A stretch of DNA of 64,000 bases, from contig NZ_VTWS01000002.1 of NCBI RefSeq assembly GCF_008727875.1, positions 868,001 to 932,000 on the forward strand. The letters are read 5' to 3'. Origin of the DNA: Larkinella humicola (lineage in GTDB: Bacteria; Bacteroidota; Bacteroidia; Cytophagales; Spirosomataceae). Within the stretch, counting starts at the first letter, position 1; the number at the start of each line of letters is the position of its first letter. A program made the position numbers and the translations under genes. Of the stretch, positions 36,268 through 44,144 are shown piece by piece. The notes beneath the pieces are model-generated. The model did no database searches. It saw only the letters and a program-made list of their open reading frames with translations, and was not told where the DNA came from.

Positions 36268-36302
36268 AACCCGTCAGCCAGATGGATTCAGGCTGACGGG
36301 TT
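36268..36302 (-). terminator. terminator of the sigma operon, sharing the GGCTGACG core
   Basis: ACCCGTCAGCC pairs with GGCTGACGGGT over an 11-nt loop. The stop codon of the small gene (36288-36290) is in the loop, so the arm encodes its last residues (NPSA). Confidence 0.75.
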
Positions 36303-36524
36303 TGCCGCGTAATTTCTCGAATAATTCAGGATATTTTGAACGGTGCGCTCGGCCGGTTTGCGTTCGATTTTATTCATCAAACACTTGATTTCGAGCGTAT
36401 CTAAATAGAAGCTCATCAATTCCGGTTCTGCCATGAGGGCGTCTTCGATCAGGAGATTTTCTTCGGTGGAAGTCTCTTCGTAGACATACCGGATTACGTC
36501 ATCGTTGGTAAAAATTTGTATCAT
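36288..36524 (-). CDS. small acidic protein co-encoded with an ECF sigma factor
   Basis: A 78-residue acidic, helical protein with no membrane segment. It overlaps the sigma gene by 26 bp and is surely co-translated with it. Similar short proteins follow this sigma factor in Cytophagales. It might modulate the sigma factor, but no anti-sigma zinc motif (HxxxCxxC) is present. Function is unknown. Confidence 0.75.
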   Translation of the reverse strand: MIQIFTNDDVIRYVYEETSTEENLLIEDALMAEPELMSFYLDTLEIKCLMNKIERKPAERTVQNILNYSRNYAANPSA

Positions 36525-37098
36525 AGTATGGGGAACGTTTGCTTAACTGCTTACGCAAATTAATTAAAGCATAACGCATTCTCCCCAATGCCGTATTGAT
36601 ACTGACTCCGGTTGCATCGGCGATTTCCTGGAAACTCATTTCCTCGTAATGCCGCATAATCAGAACCTGACGTTGCTGCTCGGGCAGCCGTTGAATCAGC
36701 TCACGCAGATGTTCATGTGTCTCCTGTCGAATCTGCACCGACTCGATCGAGTCTTCGGCAAATTCCAGCGTATTGAACACATTACTACCATCTTCAAACA
36801 CTACATTGGGGTAGCGTTTTTCTTTCCTAAAAAAGTCGATAGCCAGGTTGTGAGCGATCCGAATAATCCAGGGCAAAAATTTACCCTCTTCGTTGTACTT
36901 ACCGGATTTTAATGTTTCAACGGCCTTGATGAAGGTGTCCTGCATTAAGTCTTCGGCAACGTACTGGTCCTTTACAATCAGATAAATCGTGGTATAAACT
37001 TTCGATTTGTGGCGCTGAACCAGTTTTTCGAAGGCTTTTTCACTACCGCGGATGTACAGGGATATAAGCTCACTGTCGCTAACCTGCAATTTGTCCAT
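36499..37098 (-). CDS. ECF-type RNA polymerase sigma factor
   Basis: A 199-residue sigma-70 family protein with region 2 (YLIVKDQYVAEDLMQDTFIKAVE and FLPWIIRIAHNLAIDFFRKEKR) and region 4 (LPEQQRQVLIMRHYEEMSFQEIADATGVSINTALGRMRYAL). No membrane anti-sigma factor is adjacent; instead a 78-residue partner overlaps its end. Targets are unknown. A 405-bp non-coding stretch lies upstream. Confidence 0.92.
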   Translation of the reverse strand: MDKLQVSDSELISLYIRGSEKAFEKLVQRHKSKVYTTIYLIVKDQYVAEDLMQDTFIKAVETLKSGKYNEEGKFLPWIIRIAHNLAIDFFRKEKRYPNVVFEDGSNVFNTLEFAEDSIESVQIRQETHEHLRELIQRLPEQQRQVLIMRHYEEMSFQEIADATGVSINTALGRMRYALINLRKQLSKRSPYYDTNFYQR

Positions 37099-37503
37099 TT
37101 TCAGTAATCAGTTAGGTAACGTAGAGCTTTGTATCGATAGTGTGTGAGCGTTGGGATTTTTAGTGAAAGATCTGATTGGTTGTCTCAAAGTAAAATATTT
37201 TCATTGTACTTTGCAATAGGCGGAAAAATTATTTTCATACTAATCAGTCAAAATACAACACTTTATTGTGTGAATTGTAAAAAAAACTTTAATTCCTGAT
37301 CATTTCTACATTTCTGCCTTATTCAAGGATTCATTTGTACTTTTTCCACCGCCTTATTGGATAGACCCAAAATGATGCCAAAGGGTTTAAACCTCTGAAA
37401 TTCTTTCTCTAAAATTCGGGTAGCACTCCTGAGATTTTTAACGGAACTTTGCAATTCTTACTTACATACGAAATTCGCCATCGGTGCGATTGAATACATT
37501 CTC
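37099..37503. other. 405-bp AT-rich intergenic region
   Basis: Divergent promoters for the sigma gene and the ferredoxin-like gene should be here. On the minus strand TTTTACTTTG near 37186-37195 resembles a -7 box with one base missing. Nothing else is recognised. Confidence 0.4.
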
Positions 37504-37809
37504 ATGAAATTTAAGAAACACGTTTTTATTTGTACCAATCAAAAACCGGCCCCCAAAAAAAGCTGCGGAGAAGCCCATGGCCTGGCGCTGGTTGACGCGT
37601 TCAAGGAAGCCTTGAAACAACGCGGTTTGCAAATCGACATTCGCGCCCAACGCGCCGGTTGCCTCGACACCTGCGCCCTGGGGCCGTCGATGGTGGTGTA
37701 TCCGGAAGGAACGTATTACGGCAATGTACAACTTTCGGACGTCGAAGAAATTGTGGAAAGCCACCTCGTCAATGATCAACCCGTGGAGCGACTGGTGCTC
37801 CCGTTTTAA
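37504..37809 (+). CDS. thioredoxin-like [2Fe-2S] ferredoxin
   Basis: A 101-residue protein with four Cys (C10, C21, C53, C57) in the spacing of the thioredoxin-fold [2Fe-2S] ferredoxins (FICTNQKP..., RAGCLDTCALGPSMVVYPEG). It probably carries one electron in the cytoplasm; no partner enzyme is next to it. Followed by yjjG in the same direction after a hairpin. Confidence 0.88.
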   Translation: MKFKKHVFICTNQKPAPKKSCGEAHGLALVDAFKEALKQRGLQIDIRAQRAGCLDTCALGPSMVVYPEGTYYGNVQLSDVEEIVESHLVNDQPVERLVLPF

Positions 37810-37815
37810 GAGTTT

Positions 37816-37873
37816 AGGCGTCAGGACATACCGGCCGGGCATGGATACGCAACGTCTGCCGGTTCTGACGCCT
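37816..37873 (+). terminator. hairpin with GGCGTCAG core after the ferredoxin gene
   Basis: AGGCGTCAG (37816-37824) pairs with CTGACGCCT (37865-37873); a second inner pairing of ACCGGC with GCCGGT follows. It fills the 77-bp gap before yjjG and shares the GCGTCAG word of the larger hairpins. Confidence 0.65.
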
Positions 37874-37886
37874 GACTTTCTCAGCC

Positions 37887-38579
37887 ATGTATAAACATCT
37901 TTTTTTTGATCTCGATCATACCCTCTGGGATTTTGACCGAAACTCAACGGAATCGATTTTTGAATTGTATGAGGTGTTCCGGCTCTCAGAGGCCGGTATT
38001 GCCTCCGCCGACGAATTTAACCGTCACTTCATTGCCATCAACAACCAGCTCTGGTCTGATTTTTACAACAACCGGCTGACGCATACCGACATTCGGAAAT
38101 ACCGGTTTCGGATGGTCATGGATGCCGTCGGTGTTTCGGACCATTCCGTTTGTGACCAGATGAACGAGGCTTATCTGCAACTGCTGCCTCGCAAACCACA
38201 CCTGATGGAATCGGCCTCCGATGTGCTGGACTACCTCAAAGAGCGCTATCAGTTGCACATCATCACCAACGGTTTCGACGAAATTCAGGCGTTGAAAATG
38301 GCCAGTTCGGGCCTGACCGACTACTTTCAGCACATTGTCACCATTCAGAAAGCCGAAGCCAAAAAGCCGGAACCACGCATTTTCGAGTTTGCACTGAACG
38401 TGTCGGGCGCATCCCTCGGTGAAAGCCTGATGATTGGCGACAATTACGAAGCCGACGTCTGCGGAGCCCTGAACGCGGGCATGGATGTGGTGTATTACAA
38501 CACCGCCAGCCTGCCGATCGAAGGAGCTGCGCCAACGTACGAAATCCAGCATCTGAAAGAATTAATGGCAATTCTATAG
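37887..38579 (+). CDS. yjjG: YjjG-type HAD nucleotidase
   Basis: A 230-residue HAD phosphatase. The nucleophile motif FFDLDHTLWDF has Asp8 and Asp10. Motif II is HIITNGF, then KAEAKKPEPRIF (Lys) and MIGDNYEADV. YjjG enzymes dephosphorylate non-canonical pyrimidine nucleotides. Its last six bases overlap the convergent crtA-like gene. Confidence 0.88.
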   Translation: MYKHLFFDLDHTLWDFDRNSTESIFELYEVFRLSEAGIASADEFNRHFIAINNQLWSDFYNNRLTHTDIRKYRFRMVMDAVGVSDHSVCDQMNEAYLQLLPRKPHLMESASDVLDYLKERYQLHIITNGFDEIQALKMASSGLTDYFQHIVTIQKAEAKKPEPRIFEFALNVSGASLGESLMIGDNYEADVCGALNAGMDVVYYNTASLPIEGAAPTYEIQHLKELMAIL

Positions 38580-39269
38580 AACGGTTTCCGGTAGAAGCGG
38601 TTTTCCGGAAAAAGTCCCTTCGCTGCCGACGACGGCAAACCGGGCAAACAATTCCTCCGAATACCACCGCCGTTCGCGCGTCAGCCGAACCACCTCCTTG
38701 TGGCCGCTCTGCCGGTAGGCAAACTGATCGATGGTTTTCTCATCCTTCCAGACGCTGACCGTGCATTGTTGCGTAAACGGTTTTTCGCCGACGCCAATGG
38801 CAAGCAGCAGGTCATCCGCATGAGCTTTCAGGCGTTGGCGGGCCTGCGGAATGTGTCGCCAGAAATCGGGCAAAGCCGCCAGCCGAAGCGTAGCACGGGT
38901 CAGCACGGCCACCGGAAAACCGGTCGAACGCGAGGGCGACGCCACGTCAAACGGATTTTGTCCGTCCCAAGCGCCATGCGACCGCAACGGGTTCATATAC
39001 AGCGTGCCCACCTCCTTCGTGCTTTTGCAGAGGGTTCTCCAGCGGTCTGACTCAAAGAATAACCGCGCGGCTTGTTCATCTGCCCAGACGCCGAGAAAAA
39101 CATAGGCCGATAAGTCCGGAATCAGGCCGAAGTTTCGCCCACAACCCATCATCTTCTGAAATTGGAGCCCTTCGGCCTGAAAAGGTCGCATGACCCACCG
39201 GCCCATGTTGGCAAAAGCCGGATACCAGCCCCGCGCCGGATACCGCAGCAAAGTGAACGTTACAATCAA
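38574..39269 (-). CDS. crtA: CrtA-like spheroidene monooxygenase family protein
   Basis: A 231-residue protein. It begins with a TTG codon (IVTFTLLRYP), since no ATG fits the family N-terminus. Motifs GCGRNFGLIPDL, FLGVWADEQAARLFF and VAVLTRATLRL match the spheroidene monooxygenase family as seen in pigmented Bacteroidota. It may put a keto group at C-2 of an acyclic carotenoid, which fits with CrtD elsewhere in the window. Function is inferred by family only. Confidence 0.75.
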   Translation of the reverse strand: MIVTFTLLRYPARGWYPAFANMGRWVMRPFQAEGLQFQKMMGCGRNFGLIPDLSAYVFLGVWADEQAARLFFESDRWRTLCKSTKEVGTLYMNPLRSHGAWDGQNPFDVASPSRSTGFPVAVLTRATLRLAALPDFWRHIPQARQRLKAHADDLLLAIGVGEKPFTQQCTVSVWKDEKTIDQFAYRQSGHKEVVRLTRERRWYSEELFARFAVVGSEGTFSGKPLLPETVL

Positions 39270-39438
39270 GGGGTGTATGCGGATTAAGTACTTTTGCTGG
39301 ATAGGTGGCTGTCACCAGGTATTTTTTTGGGAGGCTTGAAAAAAAAGTTACCAAGGTCTCCAAAACCACCGAACTCCCAACGCTTTTTTTCCCGACACTG
39401 TTCATTTACGCCAACACTCTGTGTACATTTTTCCACAA

Positions 39439-39475
39439 AAAAGCCGCCCCAACCAGCGCGGTCGGAGCGGCTTTT
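39439..39475 (-). terminator. terminator after the coiled-coil lipoprotein gene
   Basis: AAAAGCCGC pairs with GCGGCTTTT. On the minus strand the T-run follows the stem. It lies 19 bp after the stop at 39494. Confidence 0.75.
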
Positions 39476-39493
39476 CTACTTACCTAACTGAAA

Positions 39494-40018
39494 TTATTCG
39501 TTATCGTTTTTGTCGTTGTCGAGTTTATCACCGGCTTTGTCGAACGCATCGCCGATGCTTTTGCCCGCTTCCTTAAAGCCTTTCTTCACGTCTTTCCAGG
39601 CAGCTGCGGTTGCGTTCTGAGCATTTTCCAGATCCTGACCCAGTTCTTTCCGGTCTTCTTCCAACTCAGCTAGTTTTTCTTTGGATTTTGCCTTGGCTTC
39701 CGCCCCTTCGCGGTTGATATCCGCCTTTAATTTATCGATACGGGCATCTAGATCCCGTTGTTCTTCTTTAATATCAGCCACTACTTTGTCGCGTTCCTCC
39801 CGAAAATCGGCAGCCGCTTCATCGCCTTTGGCTTCCATTTTATCACCGGCTTCTTCGGCATCAGCCTCTACGGCCTCACCGGTTTTTTCCATGGCATCTT
39901 CGGTGCGGGATTCATTTTTCCCATCATTCTGACAAGACGTCAGCGATAATGAAGCCACAAGGAAAGCAGCCCCGGCCAACATACGAATCTGTTTGAACGT
40001 CATGATCACCTTTTTCAT
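39494..40018 (-). CDS. coiled-coil lipoprotein
   Basis: A 174-residue lipoprotein (LSLTSCQN, Cys29). Residues 40-170 are almost pure charged Lys/Glu/Ala/Asp helix, a long coiled coil resembling YtxH or apolipoprotein-like repeats (e.g. WKDVKKGFKEAGKSIGDAF). It is likely an envelope or periplasmic protein that is stress-related; no enzymatic feature. It is monocistronic. Confidence 0.8.
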   Translation of the reverse strand: MKKVIMTFKQIRMLAGAAFLVASLSLTSCQNDGKNESRTEDAMEKTGEAVEADAEEAGDKMEAKGDEAAADFREERDKVVADIKEEQRDLDARIDKLKADINREGAEAKAKSKEKLAELEEDRKELGQDLENAQNATAAAWKDVKKGFKEAGKSIGDAFDKAGDKLDNDKNDNE

Positions 40019-40074
40019 ACGATTTACTGATTGATTGGTTTGTAATCAGCCCTTGTCAAAAGCAGTGCCAAAAG

Positions 40075-40162
40075 GAATGAAGAGTTAAGAGTTAAGAATT
40101 AAAAATTAAAAGTAGGCTGACGCGTAAAATACTTTTAATTTTTAACTCTTGACTCTTCATTC
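40075..40162. repeat. heptad-armed hairpin with apical GGCTGACGC
   Basis: The left arm (40075-40114) is five full 7-bp units plus five bases; the right arm (40130-40162) is exactly 7 bp shorter. They pair perfectly except one base if one GAATTAA unit is looped out. GGCTGACGC occurs once in the loop. It lies just 3' of the thioredoxin-like gene. Confidence 0.85.
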
Positions 40163-40170
40163 TCCACTCC

Positions 40171-40800
40171 TCAAATGCTTTTCCACTTGATGGCGCAACC
40201 AATGGCTTTGGTGGTGGTCAGAACAACGGGGCGGCCCAGCAGCAGATTATTGACCGCGTCCTCCACATACCGTCGTCGCACGCCCGAGGGAATCTGCGGG
40301 CTGTCGTCGATGGAGCCGGTATACTCGACCGTGAACCGGTCGCCAACCCGTTTCAGAATAAACACTTCGGGTGTGCGGTTGGCGCCAAAAGCATGGGCCA
40401 CAGTCTGGCTTTCGTCCGACAAATACGGGAATGAGTAGTTTTTTTCCTGCGCCCGGATTTTCATATTCTCAAACGAATCCTCGCTGTAGGCGCCCGGGTC
40501 GTTGGGCTGAATGGCAATCACCGGAAAACCGGCCACGGCGTATTTCCGATCCAGCGCCATCACGCGCTCTTCGTAGGCTTTCGAAAACGGGCAGTGGTTG
40601 GACGTAAAGACCAGAATGACCCCTCTCCCGTTTTTATAATCGCTCAATGAAACCAGGCGACCATCGACATTTTTCAGCTTAAAATCCACAACGGCGTCAC
40701 CAATGGCATACACTTTTTCCTCTGCAAAAGGGGGTGCCGGAGCAAACGTGGCCGCTGCCGCAATCATCAGCACAGCAAGCAGGCTTATCCATGCTTTCAT
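40171..40800 (-). CDS. exported thioredoxin-like/redoxin protein
   Basis: A 209-residue protein with a signal peptide; the start at 40800 (MKAWISLLAV) is chosen because it begins the signal. The redoxin fold has VDFKLKNVDGRLVSLSDY, then FTSNHCPFSKAYEERV with a single Cys (CPFS) at the active position, and the cis-Pro region GANRTPEVFILK. A second Cys is near the C-terminus (AIGCAIKW). It could act as a peroxidase-like or thiol oxidoreductase protein; the missing second Cys of CxxC argues against a disulfide reductase. Confidence 0.82.
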   Translation of the reverse strand: MKAWISLLAVLMIAAAATFAPAPPFAEEKVYAIGDAVVDFKLKNVDGRLVSLSDYKNGRGVILVFTSNHCPFSKAYEERVMALDRKYAVAGFPVIAIQPNDPGAYSEDSFENMKIRAQEKNYSFPYLSDESQTVAHAFGANRTPEVFILKRVGDRFTVEYTGSIDDSPQIPSGVRRRYVEDAVNNLLLGRPVVLTTTKAIGCAIKWKSI

Positions 40801-41034
40801 ACGAATCGAGTTAAAGTCGGAAAAATCTTCTCCGTAGGACGATGCAGTGCCGAACCCCATATACCTTTCCGGCCAGGTAACCAGACGGCCAGCCCTCCTA
40901 CGTTCCGCGAGCCGTTTTACCCGGAAACTCTTCACAAAATCCGTGCTAACCAACAAATACCCAGCGTGTTTCCTGTTAATTTAACATTTCTGGTGAATAG
41001 AAGGTTCTGGTTTCTTTTTTCAAACTAAAACTCC

Positions 41035-41042
41035 TATATTTG
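41035..41042 (+). promoter_or_regulatory. -7 box of the rplU-rpmA operon
   Basis: TATATTTG is an exact TAnnTTTG match 38 bp upstream of the rplU start. The -33 element is only TTTC-like. Confidence 0.55.
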
Positions 41043-41080
41043 CACCTCATTTCTGAGAAACAACATTTTCTGTATCAATC

Positions 41081-41392
41081 ATGTATGCAATCGTAGAGAT
41101 CGCAGGGCAGCAATTTAAAGTTGAAAAGGGCCGATACGTCTATACCCACCGGTTGGAAGGCGACACGGACGCTGCACTTGTGTTCGACAAGGTACTACTT
41201 GTCGATAATGACGGGACTATTTCGGTAGGCGCCCCGACCGTCGAAGGCGCCCAGGTTTCCGGCAAAATTCTGGAACACCTGAAAGGCGAGAAAGTAATCG
41301 TCTTTAAAAAGAAACGTCGGAAAGGCTACAAGAAAAAAAATGGCCACCGTCAGTATCTGACCAAAGTATTAATCGAAGACATAACTGTATAA
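41081..41392 (+). CDS. rplU: 50S ribosomal protein L21
   Basis: A 103-residue protein starting MYAIVEIAGQQFKV. The basic C-terminal block KKKRRKGYKKKNGHRQ binds 23S rRNA. It is followed by rpmA, the usual L21-L27 pair, with an unusual 115-bp spacer filled by heptad repeats. Confidence 0.97.
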   Translation: MYAIVEIAGQQFKVEKGRYVYTHRLEGDTDAALVFDKVLLVDNDGTISVGAPTVEGAQVSGKILEHLKGEKVIVFKKKRRKGYKKKNGHRQYLTKVLIEDITV

Positions 41393-41395
41393 TCG

Positions 41396-41495
41396 TTTTC
41401 GGTTCCCGGTTTTCGGTTTTCGGTTGGTTGACCCGTGCTTGTCTCGGATGTATTAGCTAACCAGAAACTGTAAACCATAAACCGTAAACCGTAAA
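41396..41495. repeat. two opposing heptad arrays between rplU and rpmA
   Basis: The left array (41396-41430) has TTTTCGG-type units and the right (41461-41495) CCGTAAA-type units. They are near-complementary but with a systematic mismatch in each unit, so this copy is less perfect. The array ends 12 bp before the rpmA start. Confidence 0.7.
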
Positions 41496-41507
41496 CTTTC
41501 TAAAAAA

Positions 41508-41816
41508 ATGGCACACAAGAAAGGTGTAGGTAGTTCGAAGAACGGCCGCGACTCGATGAGCAAACGCTTGGGTGTGAAACTGTTCGGTGGTCAGTCGGCC
41601 ATTGCCGGTAACATCATCGTTCGTCAACGCGGCACCAAGCATCACCCCGACAAAAACGTCGGCATCGGTCGCGATCACACGCTGTTTGCGTTGGTCGATG
41701 GCTCCGTACAGTTTCGCAAAGGCAAAGGTGGTCGTTCCTTCGTGAGCATCATCACATCAGCCCCCGCGGTTGAAGCGGCTCCGGCAACGGAAGTAGCCGA
41801 AGCTCCGGCCGCTTAA
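41508..41816 (+). CDS. rpmA: 50S ribosomal protein L27
   Basis: A 102-residue protein: [20 protein letters not shown] at the start, then [15 protein letters not shown]. The N-terminus is already in mature form. The C-terminal 20 residues are an Ala/Pro/Glu-rich extension beyond the standard core. Terminator follows. Confidence 0.97.
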   Translation: MAHKKGVGSSKNGRDSMSKRLGVKLFGGQSAIAGNIIVRQRGTKHHPDKNVGIGRDHTLFALVDGSVQFRKGKGGRSFVSIITSAPAVEAAPATEVAEAPAA

Positions 41817-41857
41817 TCAACTATTTTTGTGATTCCGGACGGTTTCACAACGATCTT

Positions 41858-41890
41858 AAAAACCTGTCTGGGAATACCGGACAGGTTTTT
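41858..41890 (+). terminator. terminator of the rplU-rpmA operon
   Basis: AAAAACCTGTC pairs with GACAGGTTTTT over an 11-nt loop, with a further T. It lies 42 bp after rpmA. Confidence 0.85.
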
Positions 41891-41969
41891 TATTGTTGGT
41901 AAACTAATCAATCCGGACGGGTGTTTGCCCAGTAGCGGTTTTTAATACACAACTGAAACGATTACGAAA

Positions 41970-42572
41970 ATGACGAGTACGTTATATCCTGCTCTATCGC
42001 TGTATACTGAAAGCAGCCCGAACCCCAACTCCATGAAGTTCGTGGTGAACTTCCCGTTGGCACCGGAAGGGCTTTCGTTCGATTATGCCGATGCGTCGGA
42101 AGCCCTGCTCAATGGGAAAAATTCGCCCCTGGTCGTGGCTTTATTTGGCTTCGATTACGTGAAGCGGGTGTTTATTGCCAGCAACTTTATCACGGTTACG
42201 AAAGACGAACAAACCGAGTGGGAAGATGTTCTGATTGAGGTAAAACAATATATCCGGGCGTATTTCAACGACCAGAAACCGGTTTTTGCCCAGCAAACCA
42301 TCGACTCCAACACCACCAAAGTGGAAGCGGATTCGCCGACCATTCAAAAAATCAAGTCCGTTCTGGATCAGTATATTCGCCCGGCCGTTGAATCCGACGG
42401 GGGGGCCATCAGCTTCCACTCGTTCAACGACGAAGACGGCACCGTCAAGGTATTGCTGCAAGGTTCCTGCAGTGGGTGCCCCTCTTCCACCCTGACCCTG
42501 AAAGCCGGTATCGAAAATCTCCTGACGCGTTTAGTGCCCGAAGTAAAACAAGTCGAAGCAGAAGGCGTTTAA
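41970..42572 (+). CDS. NifU family Fe-S cluster assembly scaffold
   Basis: A 200-residue protein. The N-terminal Nfu domain begins with YTESSPNPNSMKFV; the C-terminal NifU domain carries the cluster-binding CxxC in LQGSCSGCPSS near residues 166-169. It transfers 4Fe-4S clusters to target enzymes. It is followed by a heptad hairpin two bases after the stop. Confidence 0.92.
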   Translation: MTSTLYPALSLYTESSPNPNSMKFVVNFPLAPEGLSFDYADASEALLNGKNSPLVVALFGFDYVKRVFIASNFITVTKDEQTEWEDVLIEVKQYIRAYFNDQKPVFAQQTIDSNTTKVEADSPTIQKIKSVLDQYIRPAVESDGGAISFHSFNDEDGTVKVLLQGSCSGCPSSTLTLKAGIENLLTRLVPEVKQVEAEGV

Positions 42573-42573
42573 A

Positions 42574-42686
42574 GAGTGAAGAATTATGAGTTAAGAATGA
42601 AGAGTTGGCTAACGCACGTGTATTCAGCTCGCGTCAGCCAACTCTTCATTCCTAACTCATAACTTTTAACTTTTAACTCTTCACTT
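42574..42686. repeat. heptad-armed hairpin with GGCTAACGC/GCGTCAGCC core
   Basis: The left arm has six 7-bp units (42574-42615), the right eight (42631-42686), a difference of exactly two units. The inner 32 nt pair with two mismatches, one of them in the core. The right arm ends 3 bp before the next start codon. Confidence 0.85.
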
Positions 42687-42689
42687 TTT

Positions 42690-44132
42690 ATGGGGTTGCG
42701 CCTGCTGCGTTGTTTATTCCTGATTTGTTTGTTTGCTTCTTCGGTTGCGGCCCAAAATTTTCTGGGTGTCGCGCCCAGTCCCTACGGTGGCACGCAGAGT
42801 CTCTATCTGAATCCTGCTTTTGCCACCGACTCCAAATACGGTTTTTACCTGAATCTGGGGTCCGGCAATGCCCACATCGACAACAATTACGTTCGCTACC
42901 AGGCACCTTATTCGCTGACCTCCCTCGCGCTGAAACGGGTCCCCGGCTCCTATAAACTGGCCGACGGTACGGTTTTGTTCCGCCCCGAATACCTGGAGGA
43001 AATTGCGAATGGAAAACCTAAAAATGCTACCGCCTGGACCGATCTGCGCGGGCCGTCTCTGCTGCTTCAACTGGGCGGTCGGGCGGCCATCGGGCTGACA
43101 ACCCGGCTGCGGGCCACGGCCCAGGTCCGCAACGCGTCGGAATCGCTGCTGTCGGTGGTGCGGGCGGGTTTGCAGGACGAACAGCTCTACAACATTCCGA
43201 ACAAGGACAATCAATTCAGCATCAACACCAATACCTACGCCGAAATCGGGCTGACGCTGGCGGCAGCACTCATACAGGACGAGTATCAACAGCTATCGAT
43301 TGGCGTCACGGTGAAGCGCCTGCAAGGCATCACGGCCGGTTTTCTGAACAATAAAGGGCTGTCTTACCGCGTCCTGTCGGATACCACTAACGCAGGTTCC
43401 TACTACATGCAGGTCGATCAGCTCAACGCCGATCTGGGCTACACGACCTATTTGCAGGATCAGGGGCGGTCGGTCAGCCTGCGTCAATTTTTCGACGGCA
43501 ACAACCCCGGCAGAGGCTGGGGAGCCGATATTGGTTTTTCGTACCAGCTTAAATCGTCTGATGACCCGGACCAGTATGCGCTGCGTTTAGGGGTAGCGTT
43601 GATGGATATTGGTGCCATCCGGTACGCGGATAACCGGTATGTCCAACGGTATTCGATCAATACGACCAACCAGCAATTTACTTCCGACGATTTTAACAAA
43701 GCCAAGGGGAGCGAAGGCATTGCCGAAGTGGTTCGGGATGAACTGAATCTGACCGAAGCCAACAACACCGGGCGCTTTACGTCCGGACTGCCAACGGCAC
43801 TTTCCCTCAATGCCGATGTCAACGTTGGGCGGGGCTTCTACCTGACGGGGACTTTACTCCAGGATCTGCGGGCCAAAGACGCGATTGCCATCCACCAGCC
43901 CTCGCTGCTGGCGATCACGCCCCGGCTCGAAACCTCGACGGTTGGCGTAGCCATTCCGCTCGTGTTCCTCAACAACGCTTTTATGGCCGGTGCCTCCATT
44001 CGGGTGGGCCCGGTTTTTCTAGGAACTGATAATTTGTTTGGAATGATTGGCAGTAGTTCCAACAAATTGCGTCCGCGCGGGGCCGATGTCTATGCCGGGC
44101 TGGCGCTGGGTAGCCGTCGCCGAAAACCGTAG
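42690..44132 (+). CDS. DUF5723 outer-membrane barrel protein
   Basis: A 480-residue protein with a signal peptide (ends near SSVAAQ). It opens with APSPYGGTQSLYLNPAFATD, a hallmark of DUF5723. The body alternates amphipathic strands with Gly, as in outer-membrane beta-barrels of the PorP/SprF style. It precedes an OmpA-like gene by 12 bp. A role with T9SS or in cell-wall anchoring is suggested by the neighbours, not by a motif. Confidence 0.78.
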   Translation: MGLRLLRCLFLICLFASSVAAQNFLGVAPSPYGGTQSLYLNPAFATDSKYGFYLNLGSGNAHIDNNYVRYQAPYSLTSLALKRVPGSYKLADGTVLFRPEYLEEIANGKPKNATAWTDLRGPSLLLQLGGRAAIGLTTRLRATAQVRNASESLLSVVRAGLQDEQLYNIPNKDNQFSINTNTYAEIGLTLAAALIQDEYQQLSIGVTVKRLQGITAGFLNNKGLSYRVLSDTTNAGSYYMQVDQLNADLGYTTYLQDQGRSVSLRQFFDGNNPGRGWGADIGFSYQLKSSDDPDQYALRLGVALMDIGAIRYADNRYVQRYSINTTNQQFTSDDFNKAKGSEGIAEVVRDELNLTEANNTGRFTSGLPTALSLNADVNVGRGFYLTGTLLQDLRAKDAIAIHQPSLLAITPRLETSTVGVAIPLVFLNNAFMAGASIRVGPVFLGTDNLFGMIGSSSNKLRPRGADVYAGLALGSRRRKP

Positions 44133-44144
44133 TCTTCAAGCGAA

